This document shows positions 13,633 through 21,727 of a DNA stretch of 25,866 nt, piece after piece. The notes beneath the pieces were generated by a model that was given only the letters and a program-made list of their open reading frames with translations, did not search any database and was not told where the DNA came from. The DNA lies in contig JAAVHY010000048.1 of the NCBI GenBank assembly GCA_014799485.1, positions 1 through 25,866 of the forward strand. The letters are read 5' to 3'. Position 1 is the stretch's first letter; each line of letters opens with the position of its first letter. Source of the stretch: Clostridiales bacterium (GTDB lineage: Bacteria > Bacillota_A > Clostridia > Oscillospirales > Oscillospiraceae). The position numbers were made by a program, and so were the translations under genes.

Positions 13633-15747
13633 TTACTCGTCACGCATATTAATCAAATTTCCTTGGGCGTCATAGGTGCAAATCATGCGGATCTTGCTTC
13701 CATAGCTATCAATAACTTCAACTAATCGGTATCCAGTTAGATTTCCGTTTTCATCAAATGACTTTGAAGAAAGAAATTGTCCTTCCTCATCATAAGATAC
13801 GCAATACTGGAGTGAATCATTTGAGCCAAACGATTCGGATAGAACCAGAAGTCCATTTGGGCCATATTGGTATTTAGTGTAGCTACTAAGTGCCATAAAG
13901 GAATCATAGAACTTAGTAATTATTAAGTTGCCCGCCTCATCATATTCGTTTTCTGAGGCCTCTATAAGTTCCCCAGTACTGTCCTCAGGAGCTCCGCCAG
14001 AGATATCGGATTCAACATCAATCAAATAACACTCATATTTTGTATGGAAGCCTGCATCACTGTAATAATCAAACCAGATCAGCCCTGTGTGCATATCCGT
14101 GCTTCTGTATGTACCATCCTCCTGCTCTTCTGCTGTTTTGATGTCGTTTTCGCGGGCATATTGGTAAGCAATTCCATCCTTTTCGCAACAAATCACAAGC
14201 TCTGAAGTTCCATAGAAAGCCCTATACTCTATATCTCTGATAGAATCTGTAAGACAAATCACTCTAAGCGAATGGCAGAATTCAAACGTTTCACTATATA
14301 GTCTATGGACATTGGGTGGTATCACCATCCTGGTTATCGACTCACAACCTGAAAAGGCACTTTTCCCAATATATAAAACACTTTCAGGGAGAGTTATTTG
14401 CAATTTTTTTTTTTTTTTTAATGAATAAGCCTCAATAACTTGTAGATTCTCCGGTAAAGCTATTCTTGCCATCTCACGGCAACCTCTAAATGCACCATAT
14501 TCAATTTGCGTTAGAGTATCGGGTAAAGTAACAGATTGCAATGAAGTACATCCAGAAAAAGCGAATCGTCCAATCCGGGTAGTACCGTCAGGCACAATTA
14601 CACCTTGAAGTAATTCGTTCCCGCTGAAAGCCGCACCTATGCTCTTCACCCCATCTGGAATATCTACATAATGTGAAGTTCCATTATACTTGAGTAAAAT
14701 CCCGTCACCCACAATCACAAATTCGTCACGAAGACTTTCCCCAAATGGAGTGTCCTTAAAAGCATTCTCATCTATGGCTTGTGTGTTCTTTGGAATCGCA
14801 ATATTTGTCAAAGAAATGCACTGCTCAAATGCAGAAACACCAATTGATTCAAGGGAATCCGGAAGATCTATATTGTGCAACTTCTCACAGCCTGCAAAGG
14901 CCGCATTCCCAATTTCAATGAGCCCATCTGAAAAATCTATCTGCTCTAAGGTTTTCATACTTACAAAGGCGTAATCACCTATCTTTTTCACAGACGCAGG
15001 AAATGAGACGCTCACAATATCATGACCTTCAAAAGCATAGTCTGCAATGAATTTTACCCCATCAGGAATTCTGATGCTCTGATCTGACCCATTGTACTTG
15101 AGTAAAATTCCGTCACCAATCGTCACATATTCTTCCGTCTGCTCATTAAGCCATGGCGTATTATAAAATGCACCAGCCCCCAGCTCCTTCAACCCATCTC
15201 CACCGACCACCACCTCTAACGCAGAGTCCTGATAAAATGCGTTGTACCCGATACTTGTGATGCTTGATGGTATCTCAAGGTATGAAACATCATAGCAAGA
15301 CAGTCCCAGTAAGGCATCATTTCTTATCTCCGTAACTGGTTTGCCTTCAAGCTCCGAAGGAATTATCAGTTGGCCGTCTGCGTCGGTATATCTGATATCT
15401 GTAATAACTATGTGGTCCGAGTATACGTCATACTCATAACCGCCTTCTGATCTCGACGCAATAAAGCTTATATCTGCCAGTTCCGCTGTTATGTCAGATG
15501 ATTCCCGTTCAGTTTTATTGCCGAACACAAACACTGTCAAAGCTACTACCAAAACAATTGCTGCAGCAACAATGAATAAGCCTTTTGATGGAGTAGATCT
15601 TTTTGTGCGAGCAAAATCACCATGGTTATCAGGACTCTTTGAGTTATCATCCAAATTGGCTGAAGGTATTAGAATAATCTCCGTTCCGCAATAGGGACAG
15701 TGTTTTAGATTTTGCTCCAAATTCATACCACATTTAGGGCAAACCAT
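13633..15747 (-). CDS. Zinc-ribbon, transmembrane, BspA-type leucine-rich-repeat protein
   Basis: 704-aa membrane protein. ATG 15747 follows GAGGAGG. It begins with a zinc ribbon (CPKCG...CPYCGTE), then a disordered stretch, then one transmembrane helix (GLFIVAAAIVLVVALTVFVF). Outside are about ten BspA/LRR_5 repeats (IPSSITSIGYNAF, LPDSLESIGVSAFEQC, LPDTLTQIEYGAFRGC), which in other bacteria mediate binding to host or bacterial surfaces. The last ~110 residues contain YDExGN-type repeats like RHS/MORN-like segments. A run of 16 adenines in the coding strand (14404-14419) encodes five lysines inside one LRR. The zinc ribbon should face the cytoplasm if the helix is a signal anchor (inference). 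Confidence 0.8.
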   Translation of the reverse strand: MVCPKCGMNLEQNLKHCPYCGTEIILIPSANLDDNSKSPDNHGDFARTKRSTPSKGLFIVAAAIVLVVALTVFVFGNKTERESSDITAELADISFIASRSEGGYEYDVYSDHIVITDIRYTDADGQLIIPSELEGKPVTEIRNDALLGLSCYDVSYLEIPSSITSIGYNAFYQDSALEVVVGGDGLKELGAGAFYNTPWLNEQTEEYVTIGDGILLKYNGSDQSIRIPDGVKFIADYAFEGHDIVSVSFPASVKKIGDYAFVSMKTLEQIDFSDGLIEIGNAAFAGCEKLHNIDLPDSLESIGVSAFEQCISLTNIAIPKNTQAIDENAFKDTPFGESLRDEFVIVGDGILLKYNGTSHYVDIPDGVKSIGAAFSGNELLQGVIVPDGTTRIGRFAFSGCTSLQSVTLPDTLTQIEYGAFRGCREMARIALPENLQVIEAYSLKKKKKLQITLPESVLYIGKSAFSGCESITRMVIPPNVHRLYSETFEFCHSLRVICLTDSIRDIEYRAFYGTSELVICCEKDGIAYQYARENDIKTAEEQEDGTYRSTDMHTGLIWFDYYSDAGFHTKYECYLIDVESDISGGAPEDSTGELIEASENEYDEAGNLIITKFYDSFMALSSYTKYQYGPNGLLVLSESFGSNDSLQYCVSYDEEGQFLSSKSFDENGNLTGYRLVEVIDSYGSKIRMICTYDAQGNLINMRDE
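14404..14419. repeat. Homopolymer of 16 T (A on coding strand) inside the LRR gene
   Basis: The run keeps the frame open and encodes LKKKKKL where neighbouring repeats read like FSGCxxLxxI. The unit is one residue longer than its neighbours between the AF/AY and LP positions. Such a tract can slip during replication, but it is also a common site of assembly error. Confidence 0.9.
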
Positions 15748-15802
15748 ATATCCATCCTCCTCGTAAGCAATCAAATAAAATGGGTCAAATGGTATACTTT
15801 AG

Positions 15803-15834
15803 CCTGGGGACGGGATTCTAATCCCGCCCCCAGG
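15803..15834. terminator. GC-rich hairpin downstream of the CHAP-FnIII gene
   Basis: CCTGGGG...CGGGAT, loop TCTA, ATCCCG...CCCCAGG (15803-15834), with one mismatch in the stem. It is 54 bases after the stop of the minus-strand CHAP gene and before the LRR gene. No clear U-tract follows, so intrinsic termination may be partial. Confidence 0.5.
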
Positions 15835-15887
15835 TGCCTGATATTTGCTATTCTTGGTATTCTTCTTCTGCTCCCGTTTTCTTAAAC

Positions 15888-18653
15888 TTATTTATAAAGC
15901 GTATATTCTGTCCATTCAGAAGCACCATTGGCATTCACTGCCCGAACTCGGTAATCATAAGAATTATAGCTACCTAAACCAGTGGAGATGTAAGAGGTGC
16001 CAGAGGAATAATCTGAATCGGTTCTCCATTCATTTCCGGTTCTGGGCGTCCGATATTGTACCTCATAGCGTGTTGCACCACTGACCGGTGTCCACGAAAT
16101 CCTTGCCTGCCAATTAGGCCCTCTGGAGGTCCAGGTTCCAGAGACGTTGGTGGGAGCTGCAGGTGCTGTAGCTGTAGGTGCCGACGTTGATGCTGTCTTG
16201 ACAAGCGTATACTCTGTCCATTCGGACGCACCGTTGGCATTCACTGCCCTCACTCGGTAATCATAGGAATTATAATTGCCTAAGCCGGTGGAAATATAGG
16301 AGGTGCCGGAGGAATAATCCGAATCTGTTCTCCACGCATTACCGGTTGTCGGTGTCCGGTACTGAACTTCATAGCGTGTCGCACCGCTGACCGCGTTCCA
16401 GGAGATTCTGGCCTGCCATTTAGAACCTGTGGATGTCCATTCGCCAGAGACACCGCTGGGAGCAGCAGGAGGAGTGGGTGTCACTTCTGTTGGAGAAGGC
16501 AAAGAAGTCGCTTGGGACGGTGTCGGTTCCAGCGTTGATACTGTTTTGAAAAGAGTGTACTCTGTCCAGCTGGACGCGCCGCTGGCATTCACTGCCCTCA
16601 CTCGGTAGTCATAGGAATTATAGTTGCCCAAGCCGGTGGAAATATAGGACGTGCCAGAGGAATAGTCCGAATCCGTTCTCCATTCATTGCCAGTCGTGGG
16701 CGTCCGATATTGTACCTCATAGCGTGTTGCACCACTGACCGCGTTCCAGGAGATTCTGGCCTGCCACTTAGAACCCGTGGATGTCCATACGCCGGAAACA
16801 CCGCTGGGGGCACTGGGAGGAGTGGAAGTGGTTTGGGAAGGTGTCGGCTCCGTCGTTGGTGCTGATTTAACAAGTGTATACTCTGTCCAGCCGGAAACAC
16901 CGTTAGCGTTCACTGCCCTAACTCGGTAATCATAAGAATTGTAGCTGCCCAGGCCAGTAGAGATATAGGAGGTGCCAGAGGAATAATCCTTGTCAGTCCT
17001 CCATTCATTGCCGGTCGTGGGCGTCCGATACTGTACCTCATAGTGCGTTGCGCCGCTGACCGCGTTCCAGGAGATCCTGGCCTGCCACTTGGAACCTGTG
17101 GATGTCCATACACCAGAGACACCGCTGGGATTAGCCAGTTCCGTCGGCTCTGACCTGGCAAGCGTATATTCCGCCCAAGCAGAAGATACATCGGACTTAA
17201 CAGCTTTAATGCGGAAGGAATATGATGAACTGCTGTCCAGATTGTAAAAGATATAGGACGTGCTTGTGTTAAAGATGCACGAGGAAATGGTCACCCAACT
17301 GCCGCCGGCTTTTTTATAACCAACTTCATAGTGGTCCACATTGCTGACTGTGTTCCACGTCAGCTCTGCCGATGCGTTGCTTCCCGCCGACTTCCATTTG
17401 GCGGCGACGCCGGTGGGTGTAGCAACCACCGAGGGGGGCTTTAAAATCGTTGAAATAATATTCTTTTGCGCAGGAAGCGAACACTCTGTCCAACCGGAAG
17501 AACCGCCGGCGTTGACCGCCTCCACGCGGAAATCCCAGGAGGCATCCGCACCCAACTCGGGGAAGGTGTAAGATGTCCCGGATCTGACAGGAGATGTGGA
17601 ACACCAGAAGCTCTCATTTGCTTTCTTATACTGAACGTTATAATATTCAGCCCCGCTGACCGCGGGCCAGGACACTCTGGCGGTCATCTTGCCGGACAAA
17701 GTCCAGCTGGCAAAAACATTTTTCGGCTTGGCCGGTTTTGAGATACCCTGTGTCGATGGCGTTGTCTGCGCTGTAGTTTTATGCAGTGTGTAATAGACCC
17801 AGTCGGATGCTCCGCCTGCGTTGCAGGCTCGAATACGGTACTCGTAATAGGAGTAATCCTTCAACCTGGTGGAAATATAGGAGGTGCCGGATTTATAGTC
17901 TGGGTCGGATTTCCATTCGTTTCTGGTTTTGGGTGTCCGGTACTGCACCTCATAGCGTGTCGCACCGCTGCCCGCCGTCCAGGAAATTCTGGCACTCCAG
18001 TCAGGGCCTGTGGATGTCCACTCGCCGGTGATATTTGTAGGTGCTGCCGGGGGATCGACGTCGACCGGCAAATAAATATAGCCCAATACTGTACTGTCTT
18101 TACCGTTTTTATAATACCATCGCACATCTCCCTCATTAATTGCAGTGGTTTTTTCGGTTGCAATCCCACCAGTTCCTTGATACTGTGTGCGACCGCCTTC
18201 AGAGACAGTTATTGCAGTTATTGTCTTCCCGTCCGCAGATACAGATACGTCTTCTACATATGCAACATGGCCATACTCTACACCATCGTACACCACGCCA
18301 TCATACACCACAATAGAATTGAGTTTAGGAGTTTTTCCTATTTCATATCCGGCATCTTTTGCCTTTGAGAGCCATTCCTTTGCGTTTCCCCATCTCAATT
18401 TCGATAACTCTATATGGTGAAGCTCATATACTCTTTGCCAAACATAAGCTGTACATTGCCAAGTCCGTACTCCGTTAAATTCTTGTGTACCCTTGTTTGA
18501 TTCTCTGTAATAAGGGTTATTCTCAGTAATATATGCGCCATGCTTGTCTATAAACGCATCAACTGTGATGGCCCTTGCTGTGGGCACCATGGTGCTCACC
18601 AATGTGAACGCCATGCACAGGCACAGGAACATGGAAATTACGCGCTTTTTCAT
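15888..18653 (-). CDS. Secreted CHAP-domain amidase/peptidase with seven FnIII-like repeats
   Basis: 921-aa exported protein. The signal peptide (MKKRVISMFLCLCMAFTLV...ARA) is followed by a CHAP domain to ~residue 195, with Cys67 in WQCTAYVWQ, His129 in YGHVAYVE and Glu152 in TVSEGG as likely catalytic residues. CHAP enzymes cut peptidoglycan stem or cross-bridge peptides. Seven fibronectin-III-like repeats follow (~204-290, 312-394, 410-499, 510-596, 617-702, 733-818, 835-920), each ending like YRVRAVNANGxSxWTEYTL. Copies 4-7 are nearly identical; Thr/Pro linkers separate 4-5, 5-6 and 6-7. No SLH domain is present. A small tandem duplication (VYDGVVYDGV) precedes the catalytic His. ATG 18653 follows AAGGAG, 57 bases after the SLH-transglutaminase gene, so co-transcription is likely. 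Confidence 0.85.
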   Translation of the reverse strand: MKKRVISMFLCLCMAFTLVSTMVPTARAITVDAFIDKHGAYITENNPYYRESNKGTQEFNGVRTWQCTAYVWQRVYELHHIELSKLRWGNAKEWLSKAKDAGYEIGKTPKLNSIVVYDGVVYDGVEYGHVAYVEDVSVSADGKTITAITVSEGGRTQYQGTGGIATEKTTAINEGDVRWYYKNGKDSTVLGYIYLPVDVDPPAAPTNITGEWTSTGPDWSARISWTAGSGATRYEVQYRTPKTRNEWKSDPDYKSGTSYISTRLKDYSYYEYRIRACNAGGASDWVYYTLHKTTAQTTPSTQGISKPAKPKNVFASWTLSGKMTARVSWPAVSGAEYYNVQYKKANESFWCSTSPVRSGTSYTFPELGADASWDFRVEAVNAGGSSGWTECSLPAQKNIISTILKPPSVVATPTGVAAKWKSAGSNASAELTWNTVSNVDHYEVGYKKAGGSWVTISSCIFNTSTSYIFYNLDSSSSYSFRIKAVKSDVSSAWAEYTLARSEPTELANPSGVSGVWTSTGSKWQARISWNAVSGATHYEVQYRTPTTGNEWRTDKDYSSGTSYISTGLGSYNSYDYRVRAVNANGVSGWTEYTLVKSAPTTEPTPSQTTSTPPSAPSGVSGVWTSTGSKWQARISWNAVSGATRYEVQYRTPTTGNEWRTDSDYSSGTSYISTGLGNYNSYDYRVRAVNASGASSWTEYTLFKTVSTLEPTPSQATSLPSPTEVTPTPPAAPSGVSGEWTSTGSKWQARISWNAVSGATRYEVQYRTPTTGNAWRTDSDYSSGTSYISTGLGNYNSYDYRVRAVNANGASEWTEYTLVKTASTSAPTATAPAAPTNVSGTWTSRGPNWQARISWTPVSGATRYEVQYRTPRTGNEWRTDSDYSSGTSYISTGLGSYNSYDYRVRAVNANGASEWTEYTLYK
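15894..17125. repeat. Four near-identical FnIII-coding DNA repeats
   Basis: Blocks at about 15894-16150, 16200-16455, 16549-16805 and 16868-17125 share long stretches of near-identical DNA, separated by variable Thr/Pro-coding linkers. Recombination between them could change repeat number. More diverged copies continue at 17158-17425, 17475-17720 and 17787-18045. Confidence 0.85.
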
Positions 18654-18709
18654 ACCATTCAGCTCCTTTTTGATTTCACATTACGATTTAAGCTTCTATC
18701 TGATTGCGC

Positions 18710-19825
18710 TCACAGGTACGGATGCTCATAAGGGGCCGGCTCAGGCCCGCAGTAAAGACCGTAGGCATCGCAGATCCAGTAGGTCCCATTCACATTGACG
18801 CGGCACCACTGGTGCCCCGGCTGATCCTCGTTGACGTGTTCGTAGGGAATACCCAGCATATTCAGGCAGAGAGCGACCGCCCTGGCACATCCTGCGCTGG
18901 AGGTTACGCCCAAAACAAAGTAGCCGTAGGGGTCATCACAATGTGCCGCCGTTGTGGAATACTCCATACCGTCCTCCGCCAGCTGCCGCAGTCCCGATGC
19001 AATACCATAAAGCTGCTCCTCCCGGCTCATCCCCGCATAGGGGGCGACAATCTTCAGCGCGGCATCGTAAGCTTTCGTGAGTTCGGCATCCGAGGCGCCT
19101 TTCTGAATGCTTTTCAGGTTTGTCAACTGCTTCATGGGCACCGCTGTGAAGTACGGCGTATCAAGCGTAATGGTTTTTCGCAAGGATTCACTTGCCATGC
19201 GGCTGACAATGGCCGCGGCTTCGCCGCGGGTGATATTGGAGGACGGGGCAAAAGTTCCCTTTGCGTCTCCGCCTTGAAGGATACCTGCCCGATACAGACG
19301 ATAGACGGCGTCATAATAATCGGCCCCTGCCTTCACATCGGGGATAGCGCCGTCCACCACTGTATTGACCGCCGGAAGAACGGCATTGGGCAGGGACGCA
19401 CCCAAAATCATGGCAAAAGAGGCCCTGTCAATGGGGGAATTGTAGCTCTCGTACTCTTTGACGATGATTCCCTGCTCCAGTGCGTATTTCACATAGGGCT
19501 CCCAATAGGGCTGTGTTCCACTGGCCTTAAAGTTCCCCTCATTCGCGTAGTATGTATCATGCAGGCGACAGGCCATAATGATGGCTTGCACAACGGTCAC
19601 ATTGCCGCCGGGCTCAAACTTGCTGTTCCCAACACCATTCATAATGCCAAACTCATAGGCGGTTTTCACGTTGGCCTCCCACGGGTTTCCGACGGGAATG
19701 TCAGCAAACTGGCCCGCCTTATAGTCCAGCTTTTTCTCAAAACCGGAAAGATTGGCGGCAGATGCAGGGACGCAGAGTGACAGAAGCAAGGCAATGCTCA
19801 GCAACAGGGATGCGAATTTCTTCAT
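18710..19825 (-). CDS. SLH-anchored transglutaminase-like cysteine protein, copy 2
   Basis: 371-aa exported protein. The signal peptide (KKFASLLLSIALLLSLCV...SAA) is followed by SLH-type repeats at ~40-215 (FADIPVGNPWEANVKTAYEFG, QPYWEPYVKYALEQG, YYDAVYRLYRAG...APSSNITRGE). The C-terminal transglutaminase-like domain has Cys313 in SSAGCARA, His338 in GHQWCRV and Asp353 in WICDAYG. It is paralogous to the 8325-9548 product along its length, including the C-terminal YGLYCGPE tail, but lacks that copy's ~40-residue insert. ATG 19825 follows TTGGAGATGA. Transcribed just before the CHAP-FnIII gene, it may act with that enzyme in wall remodelling (inference). Confidence 0.83.
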   Translation of the reverse strand: MKKFASLLLSIALLLSLCVPASAANLSGFEKKLDYKAGQFADIPVGNPWEANVKTAYEFGIMNGVGNSKFEPGGNVTVVQAIIMACRLHDTYYANEGNFKASGTQPYWEPYVKYALEQGIIVKEYESYNSPIDRASFAMILGASLPNAVLPAVNTVVDGAIPDVKAGADYYDAVYRLYRAGILQGGDAKGTFAPSSNITRGEAAAIVSRMASESLRKTITLDTPYFTAVPMKQLTNLKSIQKGASDAELTKAYDAALKIVAPYAGMSREEQLYGIASGLRQLAEDGMEYSTTAAHCDDPYGYFVLGVTSSAGCARAVALCLNMLGIPYEHVNEDQPGHQWCRVNVNGTYWICDAYGLYCGPEPAPYEHPYL

Positions 19826-19859
19826 ACAATCATCTCCAATAGCAAATATAGAGTGCCTT

Positions 19860-19887
19860 CTTATAAAATATTAGCTGCGGCTCACAA
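19860..19887 (-). promoter_or_regulatory. Possible promoter of the SLH-transglutaminase/CHAP unit
   Basis: Minus strand: TTGTGA (19882-19887), 16 bases, TATAAG (19860-19865), about 35 bases before ATG 19825. The imperfect palindrome at 19889-19907 lies directly upstream of the -35. Confidence 0.4.
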
Positions 19888-19888
19888 G

Positions 19889-20042
19889 GTGTGGGTTGCA
19901 AGCCACGTTCCCTATTGCAAAATTCAAAGAGATATGTTAAAATTTCTCAGTCTAAATAGACAAGAGCAAGGCATACCGTCCATAAAAACGGCATTACCCT
20001 GCCCAACACCATGGCTCATTTTGCGTGGACTACAACCCACGC
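19889..20042. repeat. Pair of inverted ~17-bp motifs flanking a promoter-like segment
   Basis: GTGGGTTGCAAGCCACG (19891-19907) recurs in inverted orientation at 20025-20041 (minus strand GTGGGTTGTAGTCCACG), 14 of 17 bases matching. Each copy is itself an imperfect palindrome. The 117 bases between hold TTGCAA (19915-19920), 17 bases, TAAAAT (19938-19943), a promoter-like pair pointing right where no plus-strand gene exists. The serine recombinase gene ends beside the right copy. Confidence 0.5.
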
Positions 20043-20057
20043 TTTATTGGCCAGATA

Positions 20058-20642
20058 TCATTCCTTGCACCAACGCTGGAAGGTTCCATGAGCTACGCCC
20101 AGTTCTTTAGCCGCCGCTCTGCCGGAAATCTCGCCCCTGCGCCACGCGGCCATGACGACCTCGTAGTTCTTGCCCCGATCCTTGAACTTCCGTCCAAAGT
20201 GGACACCTTTGGCCTTGGCTGCGGCAATCCCCTCAGCCTGCCGCTGGTGGTTGAACTCTCGCTCTGTCTGGGCCACGTAGCTCAGAAGCTGGAGTACGAT
20301 GTCGGCAATCAGCACCCCGGTGAGATCCCGGCCTTGGCGGGTATCCAGCAGAGGCATATCCAGCACGACGATAGCGACCTGTTTCTCTTTGGTCAACATC
20401 CGCCACTGGTCTAAAATTTCATCGTAATTCCTTCCCAGCCGGTCGATGCTCTTGATGACGAGAGTATCCCCGGCTTTCAGCTTCCGCACCAGCCGCCGGT
20501 AGCCGGGGCGCTCAAAATCCTTGCCGCTCTGCTTGTCCAGAACAATGTGGCTGTTCGCCACCCCGAACTCCCGCATGGCAATCATCTGTCTGTCCTCGTT
20601 TTGCTCTTTGGTAGAGACCCGAACATATCCGTATGTATCCAT
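20058..20642 (-). CDS. Small serine recombinase (resolvase/invertase family)
   Basis: 194-aa site-specific recombinase. The resolvase catalytic domain begins GYVRVSTKEQNEDRQ, with the nucleophilic serine at residue 10, and continues with DKQSGKDFERPGYRRL and LVIKSIDRLGRNYDEI. The C-terminus ends in a Hin-type HTH (GRAAAKELGVAHGTFQRWCKE). Length matches Tn3 resolvases and Hin/Gin invertases, not large integrases. ATG 20642 follows AAGGAGGAG; a promoter lies at 20670-20697. No transposase accompanies it, so it may be an orphan of a decayed element or act on the nearby inverted motifs. Target site unknown. Confidence 0.9.
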   Translation of the reverse strand: MDTYGYVRVSTKEQNEDRQMIAMREFGVANSHIVLDKQSGKDFERPGYRRLVRKLKAGDTLVIKSIDRLGRNYDEILDQWRMLTKEKQVAIVVLDMPLLDTRQGRDLTGVLIADIVLQLLSYVAQTEREFNHQRQAEGIAAAKAKGVHFGRKFKDRGKNYEVVMAAWRRGEISGRAAAKELGVAHGTFQRWCKE

Positions 20643-20669
20643 ATTGCTCCTCCTTTTTCTGATAGCTAC

Positions 20670-20697
20670 ATTTTAGAGGAGCCATGGGGTTGTACAA
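20670..20697 (-). promoter_or_regulatory. Promoter of the serine recombinase
   Basis: Minus strand: TTGTAC (20692-20697), 16 bases, TAAAAT (20670-20675), about 28 bases before the ATG. Confidence 0.5.
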
Positions 20698-20956
20698 TAT
20701 GGAGTTATTTCAGAGGAACCAAAAGCGGCTGCCTCCCACAAGGGGAACAGCCGCCTTTCGTATCATTTTGATTTTGGTTTGCGATTTTCCTCTGCCGCTT
20801 CAAATCACCCGCCTCCTTCAAGCAACGTAACATACCATAGTTTGAGGCGAAAGTCGAGAGAAATAATCCTCTGCGGGGGATGCCCTTATTGTTTACAGCA
20901 GCGCAAATTCTGAGCGGGTTTTGTCTACAACAACATCGGTTTTATGTGAGTGCCGC
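20698..20956. other. Intergenic DNA between recombinase and MNT gene
   Basis: Part of a 385-base gap (20643-21027) without a credible gene. It contains one stem-loop, GCGGCTG (20725-20731) with CAGCCGC (20748-20754) followed by CTTTCG, which may be a terminator left from a lost gene. I see nothing else interpretable from 20761 to 20950. Confidence 0.5.
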
Positions 20957-20985
20957 TTGTATTTCGTGGTTCACTGTGGTACACT
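20957..20985 (+). promoter_or_regulatory. Possible promoter of the MNT-HEPN pair
   Basis: TTGTAT (20957-20962), 17 bases, TACACT (20980-20985), 42 bases before ATG 21028. Both boxes match consensus at four of six positions. Confidence 0.4.
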
Positions 20986-21027
20986 AATTTCAAAATAACT
21001 GTGTATTTTGAGAAAGGGGGATGCTCC

Positions 21028-21369
21028 ATGCAAGCAAAGCAGGATGTGAAAAAGATTATTGAGGAGTTGTGTGGCAGAGTGGCACCTCTGTTCCCCCAGG
21101 ATAAAATTGAGGCCATCTTATTTGGCTCATATGCCAGAGGTGACGCAGAGTCAGGTTCAGATATTGATGTGCTGATCCTGGTGGATGCGTCCCGCCAGGA
21201 CATATCAATGCAAAATTGGAAGGTGGGGGATCTGGCCGCAGATTTTTTGCTGGAGTATGGAATCGTAGTATCTCCTATCGTGGAAAATCGGGATTATTTC
21301 ATCAGAAATATGAATGTATTGCCTTTTTACCGCAACATTGCCCGTGAAGGGGTGAGTCTGAGTGCCTGA
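21028..21369 (+). CDS. MNT-domain nucleotidyltransferase (antitoxin type)
   Basis: 113-aa protein with the minimal nucleotidyltransferase signature GSYARGDAESGSDIDVLI: GS, then the metal-binding Asp pair in DID. ATG 21028 is preferred to the longer frame start because GAAAGGGGG precedes it. MNT proteins paired with HEPN partners form type VII toxin-antitoxin modules, in which the MNT enzyme can AMPylate and neutralise the HEPN toxin. It overlaps the HEPN gene by eight bases, as expected for such an operon. The enzymatic activity is inferred from family. Confidence 0.88.
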   Translation: MQAKQDVKKIIEELCGRVAPLFPQDKIEAILFGSYARGDAESGSDIDVLILVDASRQDISMQNWKVGDLAADFLLEYGIVVSPIVENRDYFIRNMNVLPFYRNIAREGVSLSA

Positions 21370-21727
21370 TATCACAAAAATTGACTTATCCCGGTACCGC
21401 TTGCAGACGGCAAAGGAGATGCTGGCATCCGCCAAACGGGATATGGATGCAAAGGACTATGCTTCCGCCAACAACCGGGCGTACTACGCTGTTTTTCATG
21501 CCATGAGGGCCGTGCTCGCCTTGGCCGGGGAAGACTATAAAAAGCATTCGGCAGTCATCGCCCGGTTCACGTTGAACTATTTAAGACCTGAGATATTGCC
21601 CCAAAAGTATAGCAAACTGATTTCCAATGCCTCTCTGATTCGGAACCGCAGCGACTATGAGGATTTTTATATCTGCTCGGTTTCGGATACAAATGCGTTG
21701 TTTTCCGGGGCGGAGTCTTTATTATGA
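21362..21727 (+). CDS. HEPN-domain protein, partner of MNT; C-terminus probably frameshifted
   Basis: 121-aa helical HEPN protein starting at GTG 21362, with AAGGGGTGAG upstream. Diagnostic segments are NNRAYYAVFHAMRAVL, KKHSAVIARF and RNRSDYEDF. The common RNase motif Rx4-6H is absent; the 'RNRSDY' form belongs to a HEPN subgroup whose activity is less clear. The frame stops at 21727, but shifting by one base just before gives EEVEQYL...RYGQDV to a stop at 21771-21773, the sort of helical tail this family normally has. A one-base insertion near 21718-21724 is therefore likely, which may weaken the protein or be a sequencing error. Confidence 0.82.
   Translation: MPDITKIDLSRYRLQTAKEMLASAKRDMDAKDYASANNRAYYAVFHAMRAVLALAGEDYKKHSAVIARFTLNYLRPEILPQKYSKLISNASLIRNRSDYEDFYICSVSDTNALFSGAESLL

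Noticed and set aside
15894..17125. Regular repeats that might suggest a CRISPR array
   Set aside because: Units are about 260 bases, in frame, and encode FnIII-like domains; no short palindromic repeats with unique spacers.
18704..19780. Long plus-strand frame (358 aa) opposite the SLH-transglutaminase gene
   Set aside because: The minus strand has a signal peptide, SLH repeats and a catalytic triad; the plus frame shows nothing recognisable.
19891..19907. Attachment site of an integrated element
   Set aside because: The motif recurs inverted only 118 bases away and no integrase or tRNA gene adjoins it; better treated as a recombinase or regulator site.
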